DNA of 64,000 bases from Pseudobdellovibrionaceae bacterium (GCA_013359135.1 JABWCN010000007.1:17111-81110), one strand, 5' to 3'; shown: positions 15,852 through 26,164, numbered from the stretch's first letter. Made by a program: numbers and translations. The notes: generated from the letters alone by a model not told the origin.

Positions 15852-18443
15852 ATGGATAAAATCAATCCGAGACGAATTAAGTTAGTTATCGCATTCTCTT
15901 TCCTTTTGCTGATTAATTTATTCTATACTAATTGTTCTAAGGGCTTTATGGGACAAGACTTCGTAGATCTTAGTTCTGTTGATGGGTCTTCTCCAAAAAG
16001 TACAATTTCCCATGAAAGCTTTATACCGGAAAGTCTTTCAGAGCCTCCTAGAAGTCCTCTTCCAAAATTTCTGAAAAAGACATACACAACAGACTCGACA
16101 AATACCAACTTTGCTATTGTTTACATAAGAATTCCAAGAGTTAAGGAAACAATGAATTATGTAAATTATCTTGGGGTGTTAAAGCCCAATACAAAAAACT
16201 GGGATCTGCTGCAAACTCTTCCTGAAACCTCATTTCGTACGACGGGCATGTCAGGTCCTGGTCAATTGATCTATCGTGACAGAAGCGGTAATGAGAAAGT
16301 TTTATTTGATTGTATGGCATCTGCAAATTGTTTACCTATGGATCCAACAGTTTCTTTTGATGGATCAAAAGTAATTTTTAGTATTTTAAGAGGTAAATTT
16401 AGTAAAGTCGAAAAGTTTGGTCAAACATTTCCTTACAATGTAATTACGAGTACGGAAGCTCAATTGGCTGAAGTAAATATTGCTACTGGAGCTATTAAAT
16501 ATCTGACTCATATTCCAGGAACTTACGATACAGGACCAGTTTATCTACCTGATGGCAAAATAATGTTTACCTCAACGAGGTCTAATGAATTTGGTTCGAG
16601 CCATTTGTTTTACACGCCTATACAACAGTATGTTCTTCAGCTTTGGAAGTCAGATGTTGATGGAAATAATGCAGAGAGAGTTGGTCCTCATGATTTAAAC
16701 GACACGCTTCATCCTTATGTAATGACTGATGGTAGGGTTTTATTTAGCACATGGCAAACTAGGCACTTGCAAGCTTTTGGACAAAATAATGGAACTCTCG
16801 GAAATCCAGGTACTCAAGATAATAAATTTTGGCTTGCTTCCGTGGATCATACAGGGGGAAGGTGGATGTCTGTTTTAGGTGCCCATGGGCATCAATATAC
16901 TGTAAACGGGAATTTATATGATTTCAGAGCACTTCATTTTGTTGCAGAAACGACTAATAATTGGCTTTGTTCAACAGACTATTATAGAGAAAATAATTTT
17001 GGTTCAGGCCAGATTTTGTGTTGGCAAAAAGAGGATTTAGAAATTGAAGGTCGTGGACCAGAAGAGACAACTCAACTCAGTTTTATTTTTATGCCTCGGA
17101 ATCTTATGCCAATAGCTTCGTGGGCGACAAGTGAAGATAGGTTTTCAGACCAAGTTAATGGTGTCTATGTTGGAAAATTAAGGGATCCTGTTGCTTTACC
17201 AGGTAATCAACTTTTGCTGACTCATATGAAAGGTGTTTGTTCGCGGATACAGGCAGAGTACAGTGTTGAATCTATCCAAACAGAACCTTATGGCTGTGAT
17301 GGAGGCATTTATAAAACGTCTATAATACCAAGTAATTCTCCGGCAGATCTAATTAAAATCGTCGATGATCCTGATTGGCACGAGTTTATGCCAAGAGTAG
17401 CAGAGTCATACTCTTTTGTTTATGGCAAAGAAAAACCTGATCTTCCTAATTTGCAAAGGGATAAAAATAACCGATGTATACTGGCCTCTTCATCAATGGA
17501 AACAGAAACAGAAAACATTGCTCCATACACATTTTTTAACACAAAAGATTGTGCTATGCAGGGGTGTAAGGCTCGAGCGATTCCTATGAGTAAGGTGAAG
17601 GCCATCAGATTCTGGAAAGTTCTGCCTAATAAAGACAAAACTACGTATGTTAGTAAATTAAGAACAGTGTCTGGTAATGAGCAAATTCTCTTAGGTGATG
17701 TACCTTTAAATAAAGATGGATCATTTGCAGCAGAATTGCCATGTGATACTCCTTATATCATGGCTGGTGTTGATGAAGATGGTAATACGATTCTCAGAGA
17801 TCAGGTGGTGCAGTCACTAAGAGCTGGTGAAGTTAGAACATGTAAGGGGTGTCATTTGCACAGTAAACCAGGGCGACCAATAGAGGACAGTATAGCCTAT
17901 TCTCAATTTTCTTCTCCATTTCAATTAACCTTGGGTAAAGTTCCTACAATGCAAAAAGGCTGGTGGATCGCCCAATCTCAAGCGCTAACTGAGCCAGAAT
18001 ATACAAAGGATATTTTACCTATTTTAAATAGAAGATGTGTGTCATGTCATTCAGGTCCTAGCGCACCAAATGGGCTAAGACTTGATATTTCTGGAACTTC
18101 ACTTTTTAATTATACAACTCCGGCAATGACTTCAAGTTGGTTTAGAATTGTAGCTGATAGTAATCAGTATTTTGTGGCAAATAAGAGGAGCTATTTTTCA
18201 CTTGATCCTAATAACTACAGTTTAGAGAAACCACATTCTTCTGTCTATGTGAATTCGGCATTTGCTATCGAAAGCTTATTCTTATGGAAGGCTGCTAATA
18301 AAAGACTTGATGGCAGAAGTGATTCTTCATATACCAATGACGTAGATTTTGGTGCCGATCATCCAACCGAAATAACTGAGAGTGAACTAAAGATTTTAAG
18401 AGATTGGCTGGATTCGGGAGCCTATGCTAAGTATATTAATTAA
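15852..18443 (+). CDS. Di-heme lipoprotein with beta-propeller-like N-terminal part (HzsA-related)
   Basis: An 863-residue lipoprotein (signal ending in LFYTNC, Asn at -1). Residues from about 60 to 560 show repeated TolB/PD40-like strands (GPVYLPDGKIMFTSTRS, HPYVMTDGRVLFSTW), typical of a propeller. The C-terminal third contains two c-type heme sites, CKGCH and CVSCH, the second in a segment ILPILNRRCVSCH that matches planctomycete-type cytochrome C domains. The arrangement resembles proteins annotated as HzsA-related, named after the hydrazine synthase alpha subunit; that does not imply hydrazine synthesis, since the partner subunits are absent. A surface or periplasmic redox or binding role is likely. 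No ribosome site is seen before the ATG, which follows a TA repeat. Confidence 0.75.
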   Translation: MDKINPRRIKLVIAFSFLLLINLFYTNCSKGFMGQDFVDLSSVDGSSPKSTISHESFIPESLSEPPRSPLPKFLKKTYTTDSTNTNFAIVYIRIPRVKETMNYVNYLGVLKPNTKNWDLLQTLPETSFRTTGMSGPGQLIYRDRSGNEKVLFDCMASANCLPMDPTVSFDGSKVIFSILRGKFSKVEKFGQTFPYNVITSTEAQLAEVNIATGAIKYLTHIPGTYDTGPVYLPDGKIMFTSTRSNEFGSSHLFYTPIQQYVLQLWKSDVDGNNAERVGPHDLNDTLHPYVMTDGRVLFSTWQTRHLQAFGQNNGTLGNPGTQDNKFWLASVDHTGGRWMSVLGAHGHQYTVNGNLYDFRALHFVAETTNNWLCSTDYYRENNFGSGQILCWQKEDLEIEGRGPEETTQLSFIFMPRNLMPIASWATSEDRFSDQVNGVYVGKLRDPVALPGNQLLLTHMKGVCSRIQAEYSVESIQTEPYGCDGGIYKTSIIPSNSPADLIKIVDDPDWHEFMPRVAESYSFVYGKEKPDLPNLQRDKNNRCILASSSMETETENIAPYTFFNTKDCAMQGCKARAIPMSKVKAIRFWKVLPNKDKTTYVSKLRTVSGNEQILLGDVPLNKDGSFAAELPCDTPYIMAGVDEDGNTILRDQVVQSLRAGEVRTCKGCHLHSKPGRPIEDSIAYSQFSSPFQLTLGKVPTMQKGWWIAQSQALTEPEYTKDILPILNRRCVSCHSGPSAPNGLRLDISGTSLFNYTTPAMTSSWFRIVADSNQYFVANKRSYFSLDPNNYSLEKPHSSVYVNSAFAIESLFLWKAANKRLDGRSDSSYTNDVDFGADHPTEITESELKILRDWLDSGAYAKYIN

Positions 18444-18624
18444 AAGTGTGTCAAAAAAATAGACATTAAACATGACAATTTACTAAGTTTTCATCTTAAC
18501 TAAAATTATTCAATGCAAATATTTTAATACAAAAATCAAGTAAAAATTCTTTGAGTTATGAGTGTTTACCATGAGTAGTTAAGCTGTTTTTTTGATGCTT
18601 AGATACCATGGTATTGAAATTGAT

Positions 18625-18633
18625 TGTTATAAC
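18625..18633 (+). promoter_or_regulatory. Candidate extended -10 promoter
   Basis: TGTTATAAC (18625-18633) fits an extended -10 element, 20 bases before the GTG of the next gene. The -35 region is poor. The same element and distance occur before the cytidine deaminase gene at 29856. Confidence 0.4.
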
Positions 18634-18653
18634 ACTAAGGACCGGAGGTACTT

Positions 18654-20744
18654 GTGTTATTTTCTAAAAGAGTCATGCATTTTGTCTTTTCTTTTGCAGT
18701 TTTAGGATCCAGTGTAACTTTAGCAAATCAGAATTGTTTAAAGCTGTATGAGAATAAGACTAAAGTAAAAAGTAATTCTGAGTCTGTAAATTTAGATAAC
18801 CCAAAAGAATTAAGTGAAGTTATAAAAAGAGAATATTTGTTTGAAAAGTTCGATGAGCCATTCGGGGTACACTCTCGAGAACTTTTGCCGGCAATTAATG
18901 AAAATAAAAATTTAGGATCTATTTATTTATTAGAAAAAATAGCTGAAAGAATACGTGGAGCAGCAGTTAGAATCACTTACACAGAACTTAAAACAGAAAG
19001 AAAATCAACTTTAAATGGTATGATTATAGAAGTTTCCAAAAACAGAATTACTTTGCTGACTTTAGAAGGTAAAATTATTTTTTTGGAGCAAAGCCAGAAT
19101 TATTTTAATTCAATTAAAATTTCTGGTGGTTCATTATCTTTAAAAAACCATTACAATGAGCAAAGTCAAAAAGATTTAATGACCTCATTAAATAACGGTA
19201 AAGAAATATTTGTAGTGGCAAAAGTAAAGCATAAAGAAGAGAAATATGATTACAATTCTAAATATTTTTTTGGTAAGATTTCTTTAATTAAACATGAAGA
19301 TGGTAGTGAAAAATATGAAATAGAAACAGCAAAAGGTAAAATTCAACTTGACGATTCTTACGTATTTGAAATTCAGTATTCATTAGATAAATTTGGTGAC
19401 TACTTTCCTCTTCAGGACTTTGTTTTACCAAAAAAGCCAAGGAAAATTCATTCTTCAGGAAACAGAATACCAATGGACAGAGTAAAAGAACTAATTTCTC
19501 AGATTGAGTTTTCTAAAGATGCAATTGTTGAAAATTCAAAGGGTGATAAGTTTATAGCATTGTCACCAAATCAAATTCACAGTCTTGACGGTCAAGTCTT
19601 CTTAGAAAATTATATTACTGGGCAAATTAAAAAGGCTAAAACGCATGATATTGATGACTCAAGATATGGATTTAGTTCGTGGGGAATTAAATTAAGCTCT
19701 TTAAAAGAGATGGGTATTGATTTTAGAACACTTCTTAAAAAATCTGCCAAAAAGAATGAATTAAAGCAGCTAGATCAAAAAATTAAAACCCTGCATGAAA
19801 AAATTATGAGTAGTTTCGAGTCAAACGATAGAATAGAGTTTTCAGCATTAACTAAAGAGGTTATTGCTCTTTCAAGAGAGTTATTTAGCTCTACTCCATC
19901 AGCTGAAGAATATTCTAGAATGGAGCTTTTAATGCCTTACAGTGATTTATTGATGAAAAAAATCACAGCGGAGAACGAAGCTAAACTCGTTGCTGAATAT
20001 ATTTATGAACTATCCAAACTAGTTAAACAATTTAAATCTTTTCACTACAATCCTTTTGAATCTGTTTTATTTAGATTGTTTACGGGCGTGTTACAATCTC
20101 CTACTGTTTTTGATTCTGATGTAAAGAGATATTTAATTTACAAAAGTGGTTTAAATGTTGGATTTAAAAGTCCTCTACGTTTAAAGTTTTCTAAAGAAAT
20201 TAACAATGAAAATAAAATTGAAGGTTTTGATGTTGATATGAATTCTTTAAGTTATGAAACTAAAGAAATAGTCAGATTTATTGAAGATTCTTTTGGGTCA
20301 AAATCTAATGGTAAAAGTTCTAAAAATGCTAATCTACGCATAAAGTTGCTAGAAAAAGTTATTAATGGCAATAATATAAAATTATCAAAAGAAGAAATTG
20401 AAATTATTTTAAGTAAAATTTCAGATGTTGAGTTACTGAGAAAAACTTTATTCTTAGTTTTTGGGTTTGGTGTTGAAACTATTGAATCAAATAAAGAATT
20501 TTATATAGTCGATTCTTTTAATGACGGAATAGCAAAGGTTAATAAAAGAGAGCAAGTGATTCAAGTTTTCTCTCCTGATAGAACAAAAACTGTAATTTTT
20601 GAAGGAGATAATTATGAATCTATTAAAGGAAGGTATGTTTCAGATTTTGATAGGAAAATATTATTGCAAATTCTTTCAGATAAAGGAACATACGACAGAA
20701 ATGCTAGATTAAATACAAGCTATCCAGATTATGAGAGGTATTAG
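18654..20744 (+). CDS. Exported protein with N-terminal C-x3-Y motif
   Basis: A 696-residue exported protein of unknown family. The signal peptide ends near VTLA, and NQNCLKLYENK follows, so Cys28 and Tyr32 form the C-x-x-x-Y pattern; this is the only cysteine in the chain. Residues about 105-250 contain two consecutive small beta units (RKSTLNGMIIEVSKNRITLL and YFFGKISLIKHEDGSEKYEI) that look like SH3- or Sm-like barrels. The rest is helical and charged, with a Lys/Glu-rich region near residue 365. The GTG start is fixed by CGGAGG (18643-18648) five bases upstream. It is monocistronic and faces the minus-strand gene at 20839. Confidence 0.75.
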   Translation: MLFSKRVMHFVFSFAVLGSSVTLANQNCLKLYENKTKVKSNSESVNLDNPKELSEVIKREYLFEKFDEPFGVHSRELLPAINENKNLGSIYLLEKIAERIRGAAVRITYTELKTERKSTLNGMIIEVSKNRITLLTLEGKIIFLEQSQNYFNSIKISGGSLSLKNHYNEQSQKDLMTSLNNGKEIFVVAKVKHKEEKYDYNSKYFFGKISLIKHEDGSEKYEIETAKGKIQLDDSYVFEIQYSLDKFGDYFPLQDFVLPKKPRKIHSSGNRIPMDRVKELISQIEFSKDAIVENSKGDKFIALSPNQIHSLDGQVFLENYITGQIKKAKTHDIDDSRYGFSSWGIKLSSLKEMGIDFRTLLKKSAKKNELKQLDQKIKTLHEKIMSSFESNDRIEFSALTKEVIALSRELFSSTPSAEEYSRMELLMPYSDLLMKKITAENEAKLVAEYIYELSKLVKQFKSFHYNPFESVLFRLFTGVLQSPTVFDSDVKRYLIYKSGLNVGFKSPLRLKFSKEINNENKIEGFDVDMNSLSYETKEIVRFIEDSFGSKSNGKSSKNANLRIKLLEKVINGNNIKLSKEEIEIILSKISDVELLRKTLFLVFGFGVETIESNKEFYIVDSFNDGIAKVNKREQVIQVFSPDRTKTVIFEGDNYESIKGRYVSDFDRKILLQILSDKGTYDRNARLNTSYPDYERY

Positions 20745-20784
20745 TTTGAGATAAAATATCTTTTATCTGATGAGTACAAGTTAA

Positions 20785-20805
20785 AGTATTTTCAATACTA
20801 TTTTT
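20785..20805 (+). terminator. Weak intrinsic terminator
   Basis: AGTATT (20785-20790), loop TTC, AATACT (20794-20799), then ATTTTT. It lies 40 bases after the gene at 18654-20744. A second AT-only hairpin AGATAAAA/TTTTATCT (20749-20768) lies just before it. Confidence 0.5.
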
Positions 20806-20838
20806 GGAATAAAGGTAAGAAATATTTATCTATTATGA

Positions 20839-21846
20839 TTACTGAATATAGGGTTTAAATGCTTGTGTGTATTTTTTCGCGCAGGCATTTGTTGGTCTAT
20901 CAGAACTTAAGTAGATGCGGTAGTGCCAACGTTTCCATGTCGTATTATAGGATTGAGCTAGTGTTTGCATTGGGATGACAACGTCAAGTAGGTCTAGACC
21001 AATATTGCTACTTATGGAAAGTTCAGCTTGGTTTCTGTAGATACTTGGTATTGCCATAGGAAGAGTTAGTGAGGAACCGATTGTTTTACCACTTTGTTCG
21101 TTTAATTTGTCATTGCGCATAGTTATCCAGGCAACTTTAGCGCCAGCAAATACAGGGGCAGCAAAGGACAAAGCTTTATTAAACTTCTCGCTTATTAGAA
21201 ATAATTCAATGTATTTTTGACCTGTTTGAATATTTTCGAAGTAACCGATCCCCAAAGAAAAATTTAGTAATGCACCAAAAGATTTAAGTCCAAAGCCTAG
21301 ACCAATATTAAGAGCAAGCGATCTCCCTCTTACATCTTGATTTGCAATCAAACGCGCCGATTTAAATAGCTCATTTTCAAGAGTTGTAACTAAATTTTGT
21401 ATTTCTTTTGAGCCCAGTTCTTGATAATTAACAATTTCACCATTGTCCTCTACATTTTGATTGGTCTTACCAAAAATTTTATCTTTGAATTTTATTACTT
21501 TGCCTCTGATGCTAGTAAAACGACCTAACATTTTAGTGCTTTTCTCTCGATCTACTTTTTCAATGATTCCTTGAATTATTGAGTTTCTTCTTTTGAAGAA
21601 AATCTCTTGCGCTTCTGGAGAAAGAGTTAAAAATTCGCTTTTAACAGCTTCATCGCTTGGTAATTCTCTTAGTGTGTAGATAACTCCTCTAGATGTTGTC
21701 ATGCGGGTTTTATCAAAGCTAAAAATTTCTTCAGATCTAATGCTTTCTACATCCGAATCTTCAAATCCCATAGAAAGGGTAGTAGATGAGTATAAAAATA
21801 AGCAAAGAATAGTTAATAAAAATTTTTTAGCTAAAGTGAGAGGCAT
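20839..21846 (-). CDS. Exported protein with C-terminal C-x3-Y motif
   Basis: A 335-residue protein with a signal peptide (KKFLLTILCLFLYSSTTLS) and no recognised family. Mid-protein Gly-rich strands (LALNIGLGFGLKSFGALLNF, LGIGYFENI) suggest a beta-barrel or lipid-contacting domain. The C-terminus reads NACAKKYTQ, giving the C-x-x-x-Y motif 14 residues from the end with the only cysteine of the mature chain. GGAGA before the ATG supports the start. It lies 61 bases downstream of the large lipid-enzyme gene and is probably cotranscribed with it, so it may act with that protein. Confidence 0.72.
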   Translation of the reverse strand: MPLTLAKKFLLTILCLFLYSSTTLSMGFEDSDVESIRSEEIFSFDKTRMTTSRGVIYTLRELPSDEAVKSEFLTLSPEAQEIFFKRRNSIIQGIIEKVDREKSTKMLGRFTSIRGKVIKFKDKIFGKTNQNVEDNGEIVNYQELGSKEIQNLVTTLENELFKSARLIANQDVRGRSLALNIGLGFGLKSFGALLNFSLGIGYFENIQTGQKYIELFLISEKFNKALSFAAPVFAGAKVAWITMRNDKLNEQSGKTIGSSLTLPMAIPSIYRNQAELSISSNIGLDLLDVVIPMQTLAQSYNTTWKRWHYRIYLSSDRPTNACAKKYTQAFKPYIQ

Positions 21847-21907
21847 GGTATCTCCAAAAGATCAAGGACTGGGTTAATTTATCACCCAGTCTTATCTAAA
21901 ATAGTGT

Positions 21908-24900
21908 TTATCGATAAAATGTCATACATCTATTTGTATTTTGTCTAGTAGATCTGATATTGATTTTGAATTCTTTTTCAAAATTAGCTATCAAATCTTT
22001 TGATTTTAGTAAGCCACTCAAAGTCTTGGATGTTTTTCCAAGGTCATCTAACCAATTTTGCCTAATATAAAGATTTAATAAATCATATTGGCCACTAGCC
22101 ATGATGGCTTTAACAATTTCAGGTGGAATTGGATCTTTAATCCTTGCAGTTAAGGAATAACTTAAGCCAGAAGGTCTGTTAACAACATCTTTAAAAAAAG
22201 ATGATATGGAATTCTTGTGTAAAAACCTTGCTGAATTTTTATATGCCACTGGCACAATGTTAACTTCATATCCAGCTTTTGTAAGCTCATTGATAAGCCC
22301 ATGAGAAAATTTTTCTCGAAGAGGACGCGTCTCGTAGATACCTACTGAAACACTGCCCTCAGGGTAGATGACAATGTTATTTACTTCTCCCTTTTCCAGT
22401 TGTGCTAATATTTTATTGATAGGTGTATCAGAGCCTCTGCCTACGGTAATAATATGATCATTCTTGTCTACTTTATCTGCAAGTGATCCAGCTAGAATTT
22501 GATCCGTTGCCATAACTAGTAAATAATTTGGTAAGTTTAATGAACTCATCAATATAGCATCATGAATAGGGTGGCTATGGTTTGGTGTAATTATGTTAAT
22601 CTTTTTAGAGCCAGGGGTAGCCTCTTTGATTAACTTATCTAGTACTTCTTTATTTTCAAGCGATGCCGAAATTCCGAAAGCTTTGGCAAATTTTAGAAAC
22701 AAAGAGTCAATACTTTTGCTTAAAGCTACTGAAGAGTCAGTATACCTAGTGGGTAAAAAGGATTTAAATAAAACCTTTACCATTTCAGGAGTCATTAAAA
22801 CAATACCTTTGATGGTTGAGAATAGGCGTTTAGCTTTACTGTCAATTTTTTTAATCTGATCTTTAGCAAGAATTTGATTATGGGTTGCTAACTGATAAAG
22901 ATCAATAAACTCTTTAGCGTTATCAAAAAATGCTCTGTATGCTGTTGTTCTAGTAGGGCCATCTAATGGTTTTCCATATTGTTCAATGCTTTGCTGATAG
23001 AGTTTATAGTTTAATTGTGCCTTGCTAAGTAGCTCATTGAGTTCTTTTCTAGGAATTTTGGGGTATTTTAAAACTAAATCATCCCACAGAACTGTTAAAG
23101 TTGTATAAGTTCCAACGATAAGATAATTCATTTCAGTTTTAATGAATGAGTCCATATTTTCTTGATATGTTTTTTGTAGTTTTTCCCATTGTTTAAAACC
23201 AATAAAAAGAGCTTCAGCTCGTTTTCGTTTATCCACTTCAGGAAAAGTTTTTTCTGAAATTTCATTTTTAATAACGTGATTTAACTCTTCTACAGTGTAT
23301 TCCTTAGAGATGATTTTTAAATCTTTAGCAATGTCGTCACTTTTAAATTTGAATTCACTGCTATACTTATCCAGTTGATCTAATTGAGTTTCATATTTCT
23401 CGAAAGACAAAAGAGACTTTTCAAGAAACTCTTCTTGTCGTTCGACTTCTTTTTGAGTTTCTAGTTCAGAAACTCCATTTAAATTTTCAAAATAAGTTTT
23501 TGGATCTGAAGAACCGATGGCAATTCTTTTACCTACGGATCTTTCAAATTCATCAACGTAATTACTACTAGTTAGTGTTTTAATTGTTCTTTGAAATTGA
23601 TTTGGAGAAATAGGAAAAGTGTTTTGCTTAAAAGAGTTTTCAGAACCATTAGCTTTCGAATACAAAACAATTTCTGATTTATATGTAGGTGAACTTTCAA
23701 AATAATTCTTAGAGTTAGTTAAAACATCTAAAGGGAAGGTGGGGCCTTTTTCCTTTTGTGATGAAGGAATATTCAAACCTGCTTTAATTAAAGAATTTTT
23801 AACTAAATCTGCACAATTAAAATGTTTTTTATCATAGCCGATTTTACCTTCTCTAAATAAAGAGTCAATCTGTTCAAAATAGTCTAACATTGCCTTTTTT
23901 TGAGACGAAGAAATTCCGCTAACACGTACAGAAATATTATTTCTAGCGTAGGAACTACCAAAAGCATCGGAATGTTCCATATTCTCAACTTGTCTCTGTG
24001 TTCCATATAAGTATTCAGCAAGTTCAGTTCTAAAAACGAAGTTTTTCTCAACATCATTTTGTGCTCTTCCATTTAATGTATAGACTATATCATCAATCTT
24101 AATAGCTATATGACCAAAAGGATTGGTGTCACCAGAAAATATTTTCCCTGTATCGGACTTTCCATAACTTAAAATTATTTCGATATCAGATTTAAAAGAG
24201 TCATCTAATGCTTTTAGGCTTTCTTTAGCGCCTTTAACACTTGGGCTATTTTCTGTCCCATATCCTTCTGGAATAATACTAGTTCGAGTCTCAGTATTGA
24301 AAACGAAATCCGTGATAGCATTAATATTAAAACTATCTCTGAATTTACCTTGTTGCTCTAGCATTTTTTCTTGAAGATTTTCATCATTAAGTAATTTATA
24401 TACATCTGAACCGATATTTTTTTGCTCTTTATTAACTATAGCAAGTCCAAGTTTTTCGAAAAGGAGTGCATTTTCTCTCTCATGGCCTCCATAAACATCT
24501 AATAATACGATAGGTTTATTTATCGCGAAGCCTTCTGTTGGTGATAAACCACCGCTTTTAGTGATATACAGATCAGATGATTTTACTAAATTCAATAAAA
24601 GATCATTTTTAACAAATCCATGTATGACAAGATTTACATTAGATGGAAGCTTTGGTTTTAAGTTTGTCAAATTCTTAACGTGATCTTCATTCTTTGCACA
24701 AATTGCAACTATTTGTACAGGTTCTTTGATCTTTGATGAGATACTTTTAACAATTGTTGGGAAATCACCTACTCCCTCGCCACCACTGGCGATGACAATG
24801 GTTTTTATTTCTGGATTAAGTCCTTGTTCTCTTAAAAAAGAATCCTTATCAACTGGTTCAAAAACCTTGGGGTTTACAGGTAGCCCAGTAGTTGCAACCT

Positions 24901-25501
24901 TCTCAGGATCAAGTCCAGTTTCTTTCCATTGCCTTTCAAGTTCAGGCATTCCAAGAAAAGTTTTTTCAATATTCTGTGAAATACGTGGGAAATAACCTTT
25001 GAAGTAATCGGTATGTAACCAAGCAATTGGTGTATTTCTTAAAGCTCCTTGTGATCTTAACTTAATCATTGTTTCTGCTGAACCGTAGTGAGTTGCAATG
25101 ATATGAGTTGGCTTGACTTCTTCTAGATATTTTAAAACATCTTTTTCTGAGTAGCTATTAGAGATATTATCAAAGTAATTATGATTGAGCATAGCACTTT
25201 TCATTTTCCCTTTAAATAATTTATCAAAATAGTTTGGTGAGTTTTTAACTACCAGCCAAAATAGTTTTTCATCAGTGTAATTTTTCCACTTTGGCATAAA
25301 ATCTCTGATGTTCTTTAGTTCAACAATAGTATCAGGGTCTTTTATTTTGATGTTCTGTTCAATTGCGCGCGCAGCGCTAAGATGTCCCATTCCTATTGAA
25401 GAGTAAAAAATAACTACTTTTTTGCTTTCAGCAAAAGATATTGAGCTAAATACTGAGATGAAGAGAAATAGGGCGAAAATGAACTTCTTTAATTGACACA
25501 T
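21908..25501 (-). CDS. Exported fusion: MGDG-synthase-like glycosyltransferase, LRAT/DUF4105-like domain, PlsC-like acyltransferase
   Basis: A 1197-residue protein with a clear signal peptide (KKFIFALFLFISVFSSISFA). Residues 28-200 match the MGDG synthase N-terminal domain (GMGHLSAARAIE) and 225-385 the GT28 C-terminal domain (ITKSGGLSPTEG, GGHERENA), the pair that moves a sugar from a UDP-sugar to diacylglycerol. Residues about 435-580 have FGHIAIK (463-469) and HFNCADL (560-566), the His-then-Cys order of permuted papain folds (LRAT, YiiX, DUF4105). After a long helical region, 974-1090 carry NHSHPIHD and YPEGS, the acceptor and donor motifs of PlsC-type acyltransferases, with the first spaced slightly unusually. 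The last residues are NRCMTFYR (C-x-x-x-Y). UDP-sugars and acyl donors are cytosolic, so an exported enzyme of this kind probably works inside another cell; that is inference. Confidence 0.82.
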   Translation of the reverse strand: MCQLKKFIFALFLFISVFSSISFAESKKVVIFYSSIGMGHLSAARAIEQNIKIKDPDTIVELKNIRDFMPKWKNYTDEKLFWLVVKNSPNYFDKLFKGKMKSAMLNHNYFDNISNSYSEKDVLKYLEEVKPTHIIATHYGSAETMIKLRSQGALRNTPIAWLHTDYFKGYFPRISQNIEKTFLGMPELERQWKETGLDPEKVATTGLPVNPKVFEPVDKDSFLREQGLNPEIKTIVIASGGEGVGDFPTIVKSISSKIKEPVQIVAICAKNEDHVKNLTNLKPKLPSNVNLVIHGFVKNDLLLNLVKSSDLYITKSGGLSPTEGFAINKPIVLLDVYGGHERENALLFEKLGLAIVNKEQKNIGSDVYKLLNDENLQEKMLEQQGKFRDSFNINAITDFVFNTETRTSIIPEGYGTENSPSVKGAKESLKALDDSFKSDIEIILSYGKSDTGKIFSGDTNPFGHIAIKIDDIVYTLNGRAQNDVEKNFVFRTELAEYLYGTQRQVENMEHSDAFGSSYARNNISVRVSGISSSQKKAMLDYFEQIDSLFREGKIGYDKKHFNCADLVKNSLIKAGLNIPSSQKEKGPTFPLDVLTNSKNYFESSPTYKSEIVLYSKANGSENSFKQNTFPISPNQFQRTIKTLTSSNYVDEFERSVGKRIAIGSSDPKTYFENLNGVSELETQKEVERQEEFLEKSLLSFEKYETQLDQLDKYSSEFKFKSDDIAKDLKIISKEYTVEELNHVIKNEISEKTFPEVDKRKRAEALFIGFKQWEKLQKTYQENMDSFIKTEMNYLIVGTYTTLTVLWDDLVLKYPKIPRKELNELLSKAQLNYKLYQQSIEQYGKPLDGPTRTTAYRAFFDNAKEFIDLYQLATHNQILAKDQIKKIDSKAKRLFSTIKGIVLMTPEMVKVLFKSFLPTRYTDSSVALSKSIDSLFLKFAKAFGISASLENKEVLDKLIKEATPGSKKINIITPNHSHPIHDAILMSSLNLPNYLLVMATDQILAGSLADKVDKNDHIITVGRGSDTPINKILAQLEKGEVNNIVIYPEGSVSVGIYETRPLREKFSHGLINELTKAGYEVNIVPVAYKNSARFLHKNSISSFFKDVVNRPSGLSYSLTARIKDPIPPEIVKAIMASGQYDLLNLYIRQNWLDDLGKTSKTLSGLLKSKDLIANFEKEFKINIRSTRQNTNRCMTFYR

Positions 25502-25966
25502 AAAATCTACACCATTTTGTTTATTGTTTATGTTAATTATTTTTTAAACAGCCTTTTAGGACCGTATTTTTTGTAAGAACTATAAGTCAAATTGTATTTT
25601 TTTTCATTAACAATGCTTTTTTGATAAAAAGTTGTAAAAAAATCTGGATAAAATTCATAAATGTAAAAAAAGTTTACAGCTAAATTGTATTTTTAATAAA
25701 CACTCGCTGTTATTCTGAATAATTCTCATAGAACTAATGCTTTTATTAAGGAATGAGGACTCTTCCTATATAAAGTTAATTTTAAATGAAATTTTAACTA
25801 GAGGTTGGTTGAGTTTATTCATAAAACTATGTCTAAAATTAGCTCTAATTAACGGTAATGTAATTGGAAAAATACAGCTATAAAATGCCTTCGATTTATG
25901 TTGTAGTTAGTGGTGAAAGTTAACTTTCTAGTAGAGAATTCTTTGATAATGATTGGGGCTAAAAAT
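25502..25966. other. 465-base AT-rich divergent intergenic region
   Basis: It must carry the promoters of the large minus-strand enzyme gene and of the small zinc-ribbon gene. A short direct repeat AAATTGTATTTTT occurs twice (about 25589 and 25682). No RNA gene or coding region is seen. Confidence 0.5.
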
Positions 25967-26164
25967 ATGTCTATACAAAAAAAAGACTGTCGAAATATGA
26001 ATCATGGACGGACCAACCCCCCAGTCAGGTTTTGTCCTAACTGTGGTGAAAAATTAAAATCCGCATCAGTTGGAAGTTGTGATGAAGAAAAGCATCGCTC
26101 TCGTAGAAAAGATCGTAATCATTTCTGTCATGATTGTGGCAAAGATTTGACTAAAGCTTTTTAG
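25967..26164 (+). CDS. Small zinc-ribbon protein
   Basis: A 65-residue cytoplasmic protein. Two CxxC pairs (RFCPNCGEK and HFCHDCGKD) enclose a basic, Arg/Lys-rich loop, the layout of a single zinc ribbon; an N-terminal NMNHGRTNPPVRF stretch precedes it. Zinc ribbons of this size usually bind nucleic acid or other proteins; the exact role is unknown. The ATG at 25967 is preferred over an upstream GTG (25910) because TGGGG lies about nine bases before it and the extra N-terminus looks noncoding. It overlaps the 3' end of the HutD-like gene on the other strand by 14 bases. Confidence 0.6.
   Translation: MSIQKKDCRNMNHGRTNPPVRFCPNCGEKLKSASVGSCDEEKHRSRRKDRNHFCHDCGKDLTKAF

Noticed and set aside
15852..18443. 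Hydrazine synthase and anammox metabolism
   Set aside because: Similarity is only of domain layout; no other anammox genes are present and the organism does not fit.
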